A stretch of 64,000 nucleotides of DNA from Strigamia acuminata. Taxonomy: Eukaryota > Arthropoda > Chilopoda > Geophilomorpha > Linotaeniidae. A program made the translations under genes and the position numbers. The stretch spans positions 12,462,001 through 12,526,000 of the forward strand of contig OX442319.1 in NCBI GenBank assembly GCA_949358305.1, read 5' to 3'. Numbering within the stretch: position 1 is the first letter of the stretch; each line of letters begins with the position of its first letter. Under the pieces are notes generated by a model, which did not search any database, was not told the DNA's origin, and worked only from the letters and a program-made list of their open reading frames with translations. Positions 58,311-64,000 of the stretch are shown one piece after another.

Positions 58311-59204
58311 TGTGGCACACGCCAAGTCAGATCATGTGACCGAGGGGAGAAATCCTCTCTAGGCACATATCACCCCAGGTTGTCCGGGGTGAAAACGGTT
58401 ATTAGCCGTTATGGTGCAATATGGTGTAATAACCACTAGTTGCACCCATTTGAGCTAAGTGCGCAGGTTTTCTGCGCAATATTGAAGCGTGCTGGGCTCG
58501 CGTCTTGGCTCAAATCGGGACTCTGAAAAATACAACAACAACCTCAACATCACTGCTTTTGCTCCTGAAAGAAAAGTATTGATAGAGGACCGTTGTAACT
58601 CAGTTTCACCTGCTATCTTTGTGTATCAAACGCACAAAGCCAGCAATCCTGCTTGAATTAGCCGTCGCTAATTCCAGCAATCGAGAAGAGAAGATTCCCG
58701 ACGATCGTGAACCATCGCCGTCGCTGTTGCGCGAACGACAGCCACCGCCATCGTACGAAAGCCGGACGCCTACAGCCGTCAACCACCGCCGCCGAGCCGT
58801 CGCACGAGCCGTAGAAGGAGCCCACGAGAACCATCGTCTTCGACCATCGTTCGTGAGTTCGTAGAACGAAGACAATTTGCCTTCGCCAAACAACTTCAAG
58901 TTGTTTAAGCGCCATTTCTGACGCTTTGTAGCTTGCAACAGTCGTTGCAAGCCCTTCCTTTGTTTCATTGTTTCCCGCTCATTTTATTCTGTGATATTCA
59001 TAATCATAATTAGTATATATTGTAATTTATCGAATAAAACATTTGTGTGATTTTTATTACCATAATAAACTGTCTTTTTATTCCTATTTCCGTAAACTTA
59101 ACCCTAGACAAGTTTCGGCCGCGATATAAGTCTTGTAAAGCATTCACCTGCGGTTTCTGCTTAATTTATTAGAAATTAAGTGGATAATAACCCGGATCGC
59201 AGCA
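58311..59204 (+). repeat. 5' LTR of the Ty3/gypsy element (limits approximate)
   Basis: Chosen as TGTGGCACACGCC...GATCGCAGCA, about 894 bp, ending two bases before the primer site. The middle (58640-58860) is GC-rich. Short frames on both strands here are not called. The left limit is a judgement, since the 3' LTR is not available to compare. Confidence 0.55.
59033..59038 (+). terminator. Poly(A) signal in the LTR
   Basis: AATAAA about 165 bases before the LTR end, with a second AATAAA near 59065. It would process the transcript in the 3' LTR. Confidence 0.5.
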
Positions 59205-59206
59205 CG

Positions 59207-59224
59207 TGGGGGCCCGTCCGGGAT
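59207..59224 (+). promoter_or_regulatory. Primer binding site, tRNA-Pro type
   Basis: TGGGGGCCCGTCCGGGAT matches the tRNA-Pro primer site known from murine leukaemia virus at 17 of 18 positions (C for T at position 8). Confidence 0.8.
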
Positions 59225-59318
59225 AGTCATTGTATAAATTTTGATAGTTTAAAATTTACCCGCCATTTTTATCTTGCTTATCTTTCTTCTCTATCCTTTC
59301 TTTGTCTTCATTTGAAAA

Positions 59319-62300
59319 ATGGCGACTCCAGGCGAAAAGAGACCGAGAGGCAGACCAGCGAAGAGACGAGTGGCGATCGATCTACCAGCCGTGGATCAAG
59401 AAGTGACTGAGTCACAAGAACTGTTTGAAACTATGGATCAAACAGCTAACTGTAACTCGGCACAGTTAATCGTGAATGAATTCACGCAAGCGTTGGAGCG
59501 ACAACAGCCATCCCCGCCCAGCGGCCAGTTGGACTTAAAAAATCCAACTGGAAGTGGCCGTTCCAAGTCGCAAAACGATGATTTGAATTTACGAATTCAA
59601 TCATCAAGTGCGGAGCACTCGCTGAATTCATCACCGGTTCAAGGTGCAGCACAGCAAAATTCTGAGAACTCCAATATGGAAGTTTCTCATTCTCCCGTGC
59701 GTGTTACCATGATGGACGCACTCCGTGAGCAAGCTAGGCTCGAGGGAGTAAAAGTCACTAGCGAAATGACTGTGGAACAAATCCACAAAGCTATGGTTCG
59801 CAAACAAAGCCAAAAGGACGTTGAAATCGTCAGAACAAGCTTGCAAGCAGAGTTCGAGCGAATGCATGCAGAAATGCATCAGCAAAATGCCGAACTAAAA
59901 CAACAACGTGCGAATGACCATGTTAAGTTGTTACAATTAGAACAGGAAAAAGCTTCCTGGCTAATTACTGACGAAGAGCAACAACAAAGGCTCGAGCAAC
60001 TAAATCAAGCCCAAAAAGATTTAGAAATTGCTAATGAAAATTTGAGATTGGCCAACGCAAATTTGCGAGAAGCCAACACGAATTTAATGACTGCCGAACT
60101 AACCGCCCCAGTTCGAGCGAGGGAAGAAATTCCCTCCACTTCTCGAAATTACGAGAATTATGCTGCAGAACAAGCAGCAAGAGCTAAGAGATTAGCACAA
60201 CGAGAAAATGAAGTATTTCTCGCTCGACAGCAGTCAGTAATTGATGCTGGTCAAGCCGCCAAAAGTCAAAGTACTGCAGAGCAGTTATTACGTGCCGACT
60301 TAGCTGCGCAAGCTCGTGAAAACGAGATTCTTCGCGCAGATCTATTGACGGTACAAGAAAACTTTGCAGTAGTCGTACAAAAAGTACAAGACGTTTGTGG
60401 CGAAGATAATTTTGCAAAGCCAACCCCAGTTTTGCAAAAAGGTGCTTCCAAATCACCTGAGTTGATTGATTTAACATCAGCTAAACCAAAAGTCAGTCGA
60501 CAATCAAGTTGGACTGACAGTGATGACTCACGCAGTAGTCGTGGAAGCCGTAATAGTCATCACAGTCGCAAAAAGCGAAAGCGACAACCAGACCCGACCG
60601 AATATCATTCCCCAAACGTTCCGCAAAATTCGGATCGATTCTTTAGCAATAGTGACCGATTAATCGGATTGCTAGAGAGAAAAAATAAAGAACGTGAGAA
60701 ACCACACGATCGTGGACGGTCACACGATAATCCGCGAGAAGGCTCACCAAAACGCGATTGTCATAACGACATCCGTGATGGGCCGAGATACCGTGGAAAT
60801 CCGCCAGGTGGTGACCCACCAGGTGGAGATAGTTCAGATGGACATGGAGGTGGCCACTCACGTGACCACAATTCGAATGGCAATCGAAATGGAAGGGGAC
60901 CACCAAATGGAGACCGTCGTCCGCCAGATGGCGACGATCCTCCGGACCCTGATCCGCCGCCAAATCCGAATCATGAATCTGCGTCAGATACAGATTCCTC
61001 ACGTCCCAGTGTGAGAGGGCGATCTCGTCACAGAACACGTAGTAGAACTCAAAGACCCGATTTCTACACGAAAGATGAGATTGACCAGTTGTTGAGGCAA
61101 AATGCTCAACAACAGCGAAAAAGCAGAAGGGATAAAATTATTTTGCAAAAAATAAGTGAATTTACTTCTGATAAATGGACTCATCAAACAACAGATGAAA
61201 AGTTCATTAGATGGGATCGAGTTATCCCACATGCCTATAATGGAAATTGGCAAGCAGGGTCAAACCTCTTGCTGGAAATATTCGAACTAGGCAAAGTTCA
61301 CAGTTTTAGCTGTGAAGGTGCATTGGCCCATCTAGTACCAAGAATACTAGTTGGCGGTGTCAAGGAGTGGTTTCGCAGGAAAGACTTCACGAAGTGGGAT
61401 GACTTCGTTAAACAATTTATGTTTAAATTTGGTGAATCGAGCGAAGACATCAAAACGCTCTGGAGATGTCTTAAGCAACGAAAAGGCGAAAGCTTACATT
61501 CGTACATGCTAAGAGCAGAGAATCTGCTTGGCAGAATGCCACATGCTGTTACTGATGCAACAGCAGATGATCAGTTTAGAGCTGGCCTCACAGAATATAG
61601 TAAAAATATTCTGATGATGTCGGACGCTCCCGACCCGGGGAAATTCTCCGAGTTAAACGAGTTCATGGAAGTCAATCAATTGCGCATTGACGAAAAGTAC
61701 AAAGCTTATCTTACAGAAGCCGAAAGGTCAGCGTACTTAAAGCGAGAGAAAAGACTCGCTGAGCAAAACAATGAAACCTTTAATGGTTTGAAATTGTTGC
61801 AGCCACCTAGTTACGAAGACTTTCTAGACGAAGTGGATGAGAAGAGTTCGAAAAAAGAATCTTCCAAAAAGGACGTCAAAAATCCTCATTCAGTCCCTAA
61901 GTTACACGCAAATATAACTGGAGCTGAAACTCCGTCGTCTGAAGCTGAAGAAGCTGAAGAGGAGGAGGAAACAGGAGACGAGACGATGGCTTTATTGGCC
62001 AAAGCAGCGGCGTTGTTAGCAAAAAATAACCCCGTTGCGGGCAAATGGAAGCCAAGGATGAAACCAAAAAATGTTTCATTTGACGCATCAAAGGTGAATA
62101 CCGAAAGGAATTCAAAGTCACCTGCGGTGTCGCCAGAGCGCCGGTCTGACGCTCGTTCTCGTTCTGCCTCGCCAGCAGCAACGAAAAAGAAATCGCCTGC
62201 CACTGATCCATGCAATTTATGCAAAAAATTAGGGCATTGGCAAAAAGACTGCCCTTCCTCTAAAAAGGACAAACCAGTGTCAACAGCTGAGTTTGAAAAA

Positions 62301-62342
62301 GCAGTCAAGATCATAACTGACATGTTTCGAAAAAACTTGTAG
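59319..62342 (+). CDS. gag: Gag polyprotein of Ty3/gypsy element
   Basis: 1007 residues, much longer than most Ty3/gypsy Gags. N-terminus: an AT-hook-like motif (RPRGRPAKRR, 8-17). Residues about 150-270: Gln/Glu-rich coiled coil. About 395-575: Ser/Arg, His and Gly/Pro-rich low complexity. About 630-790: retrotransposon Gag capsid-type helical domain (GGVKEWFRRKDFTKWDDFVK). 829-832: PPSY, a PPxY-type late motif. 965-978: one CCHC zinc knuckle (CNLCKKLGHWQKDC) for RNA binding. ATG context AAAAATGG. The TAG at 62340 overlaps the start of the pol frame, with a slippery site just before it. Gag forms the particle that packages the element RNA. Confidence 0.9.
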   Translation: MATPGEKRPRGRPAKRRVAIDLPAVDQEVTESQELFETMDQTANCNSAQLIVNEFTQALERQQPSPPSGQLDLKNPTGSGRSKSQNDDLNLRIQSSSAEHSLNSSPVQGAAQQNSENSNMEVSHSPVRVTMMDALREQARLEGVKVTSEMTVEQIHKAMVRKQSQKDVEIVRTSLQAEFERMHAEMHQQNAELKQQRANDHVKLLQLEQEKASWLITDEEQQQRLEQLNQAQKDLEIANENLRLANANLREANTNLMTAELTAPVRAREEIPSTSRNYENYAAEQAARAKRLAQRENEVFLARQQSVIDAGQAAKSQSTAEQLLRADLAAQARENEILRADLLTVQENFAVVVQKVQDVCGEDNFAKPTPVLQKGASKSPELIDLTSAKPKVSRQSSWTDSDDSRSSRGSRNSHHSRKKRKRQPDPTEYHSPNVPQNSDRFFSNSDRLIGLLERKNKEREKPHDRGRSHDNPREGSPKRDCHNDIRDGPRYRGNPPGGDPPGGDSSDGHGGGHSRDHNSNGNRNGRGPPNGDRRPPDGDDPPDPDPPPNPNHESASDTDSSRPSVRGRSRHRTRSRTQRPDFYTKDEIDQLLRQNAQQQRKSRRDKIILQKISEFTSDKWTHQTTDEKFIRWDRVIPHAYNGNWQAGSNLLLEIFELGKVHSFSCEGALAHLVPRILVGGVKEWFRRKDFTKWDDFVKQFMFKFGESSEDIKTLWRCLKQRKGESLHSYMLRAENLLGRMPHAVTDATADDQFRAGLTEYSKNILMMSDAPDPGKFSELNEFMEVNQLRIDEKYKAYLTEAERSAYLKREKRLAEQNNETFNGLKLLQPPSYEDFLDEVDEKSSKKESSKKDVKNPHSVPKLHANITGAETPSSEAEEAEEEEETGDETMALLAKAAALLAKNNPVAGKWKPRMKPKNVSFDASKVNTERNSKSPAVSPERRSDARSRSASPAATKKKSPATDPCNLCKKLGHWQKDCPSSKKDKPVSTAEFEKAVKIITDMFRKNL

Positions 62343-64000
62343 ACGCAGATCCATCAGGTCTAGTGGACGCTGCGTCACCTCCGAAATCGGAATCAGAGAA
62401 TGAAAATCTGAAGATAATGGAAGATGTTGGAGAAGTTATTGATGAATTAATTCGTCAAACAGAACTAAAAGAAAAAGGATCTCTTGATGTAAAAAAGGAG
62501 ATTGTCGGCGAAACCCCGACTGAAGAAGACACTTCCAATATTCAAGATAAAGTCGAAGTTAAAGACGATAGACCAAGCTCAGTTCCAGAGACACCTGGAA
62601 TTGAGGAATGCATTAAGTTATTTGCAACTACAACTCTTGATACCAATGAGTTATTAGATGAATTGCCTTTGGAGCCTCCAATTACAATTCCTCATAAATT
62701 GCGCAAGTTTGAGTGCAAAGTGGCTGGAATACCAAACAGCCAAGACCTTCCGACGTTAAAGTTAGAAACGTTAAAAGGTGTAATAACCGGAATGTTGGAC
62801 TCAGGAGCAAATAAAAGCTTCCTAGCCACTTCAGTTATTAATCAATTAGGTCTAGAAAAATATCTACGACCTATCGGACCTGGTGTCAGAGTTACGACGG
62901 CAAGTGAAGAAGTCACTCCAGATGGAACCATCCATCTTTCATTTCGATGGACACATGGCACGTTACGTCATCCGTTCATCGTAATACCAAATAAGTATCC
63001 AATGGTACTATTGGGTTGCGATTTTATGAATAAATTAAAAATCCAACCTAATCCACAGACGATGTCTTGGAATTTCACGCAACCTATGGATGCAGATTTA
63101 CCCTACATTCCACAAGCGTTGCTGGATCGTTATTTGGAGAAAATAGAGGAACCCGATTCCTCATTTATGACCTTTGCAAAAGCTTACGCTGCAAGTGTAA
63201 CTCAAGGCAAAATTGATGAAGAGAATTTCATCCAAAAGTTAGTCGAAGAAGCTAACTTAAATTTGGAGCAATCCAAATTATTAGAAAAGATGTTATCCAA
63301 ACATAAAAGGATTATTTCTAAAGATCCAGGTAAAACACACCTGGTTAAGCACAAAATTGAGCTTGACACGGAGAAACCCATCCGTGTCCCCTTTAAGAGC
63401 ATAAACCCTCAAAAAAGGGAAATAATCAGACAACTTTGTCAAGACATGATTGACAAAGGCGTAGTCGTCAAAGCTGAAGGCGATTACGGAATGCGGCCAG
63501 TCCTAGTCATGCGACCAGGAAACGACCCACGCTTGTGCATTGATTTTCGCCCCATCAATACACATACTAAGTACAACCCACCTCAAATGCCAACAATTGA
63601 GGAAATTCTGCGAGAAATCGGAGAATTCGAATGGGTCAGTACTATAGATCTGACCAAGGGATATTGGCAGATAGAATTGCGACCTGAAGACAGAGAAAAA
63701 ACTGCCTTCTGGAGCCCAATGGGAAGACTAATGTTTTTAGTCATGCCTTTCGGATTAGTAAACGCACCAACTACTTTCCAAGAATTGATGGAAAAGGTTT
63801 TGGGTGACGTTTACAGAAAATTTGCATGGGCATATTTGGATGACATAATTGTTGTATCCAAATCGTTCGAAGAACACATTAAACATTTAGATATAGTGTT
63901 TAAAAAATTGGCAGAAGCTAATTTACATGCGCACCCTGGCAAGACGCATCTCTGTAGAAAGGAATTAATTTTTCTAGGCTACAAAGTAGGAGTAGAAGGA
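62321..64000 (+). CDS. pol: Pol polyprotein (protease and reverse transcriptase), partial
   Basis: Frame open from 62321, just after a TGA at 62318-62320, to the edge of the window, one base back (-1) relative to gag. There is no need for its own ATG; it should be made by frameshifting at 62330-62336. In order: an acidic linker of about 150 residues; an aspartic protease (MLDSGANKSFL, with LLGCDFM downstream); then a reverse transcriptase with LCIDFRPIN, STIDLTKGYWQI, MPFGLVNAPTTFQ and the catalytic YLDD. All motifs look intact. RNase H and integrase are expected outside the window. Confidence 0.93.
62330..62376 (+). promoter_or_regulatory. Programmed -1 ribosomal frameshift signal, gag-pol
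   Basis: Slippery heptamer A-AAA-AAC at 62330-62336, correctly phased to gag (CGA AAA AAC). A 5-nt spacer (TTGTA) is followed by a perfect 7-bp stem GACGCAG (62342-62348) with CTGCGTC (62370-62376). The 21-nt loop contains a further 4-bp pair (TCCA/TGGA), so a stem-loop or pseudoknot is possible. Confidence 0.85.

Larger units (their letters stand above)
58311..64000 (+). mobile_element. Ty3/gypsy LTR retrotransposon, 5' part
   Basis: Order seen: LTR, tRNA-Pro-type primer site, gag, -1 frameshift site, protease and reverse transcriptase, then the window ends. Neither gag nor pol is broken in the visible part, which suggests a young insertion. RNase H, integrase and the 3' LTR would lie beyond 64000. 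The order within pol (protease before RT) is seen; Ty3/gypsy rather than BEL is inferred from the RT style (MPFGLVNAPTTFQ, YLDDIIVVS). Confidence 0.92.

Noticed and set aside
58606-58968. ORFs on both strands in the GC-rich part of the LTR
   Set aside because: They overlap each other on both strands, show no domain, and lie in a non-coding LTR.
60643-62323. Minus-strand ORFs within gag
   Set aside because: Shadows of the 1007-residue gag frame.

Overview
The window looks like nuclear DNA of an animal, most probably an arthropod: spliced genes with GT-AG introns, a 7-Ig PTK7/Off-track receptor, a Polyhomeotic gene, an Egalitarian gene (a protein I know from arthropods), an animal-type chloride-dependent amylase, tandem C2H2 finger genes and a Ty3/gypsy retroelement. 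The species cannot be fixed from the sequence. All exon models below were built by eye from splice sites and reading phase; the phases close in every multi-exon gene.

Layout. 1-677: left-edge fragment of a probable LTR retroelement on the minus strand. 700-7262: a tandem duplication carrying two C2H2 zinc-finger genes (1620-2261, 5704-6069), with an intronless orphan-like gene (3086-4144, minus) in the first copy only. 7387-9774 minus: ARMC5-like armadillo/BTB protein. 11142-27125 plus: PTK7/Off-track pseudokinase receptor, 14 exons, divergent from ARMC5. 28491-33334 minus: Egalitarian-like exonuclease-fold protein, 6 exons. 38502-44068 plus: Polyhomeotic, 12 coding exons. 46645-49394 minus: alpha-amylase, 4 exons. 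51373-52926 minus: hexosaminidase D. 55463-56635 and 57074-57961 plus: two intronless Cdc25-type genes; the second has Lys in place of the catalytic Arg. 58311-64000 plus: 5' part of a Ty3/gypsy element with LTR, tRNA-Pro-type primer site, intact gag, a textbook -1 frameshift site and open pol running off the window.

The genes do not form one pathway; they are ordinary dispersed animal genes. Two things stand out. First, many introns are filled, often to within tens of bases of a splice site, by private AT-rich tandem arrays. Each array differs in sequence, but the repeat lengths cluster at 20-21, 31 and 41 bp, close to 2, 3 and 4 turns of B-DNA. This resembles in style the ~10-bp periodic A/T clusters known in nematode introns and is the best candidate for an undescribed feature. 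Second, the spaces between genes and the larger introns are dense with short non-autonomous DNA transposons whose terminal inverted repeats can be read directly, including a hAT-type copy with a perfect 8-bp target duplication.
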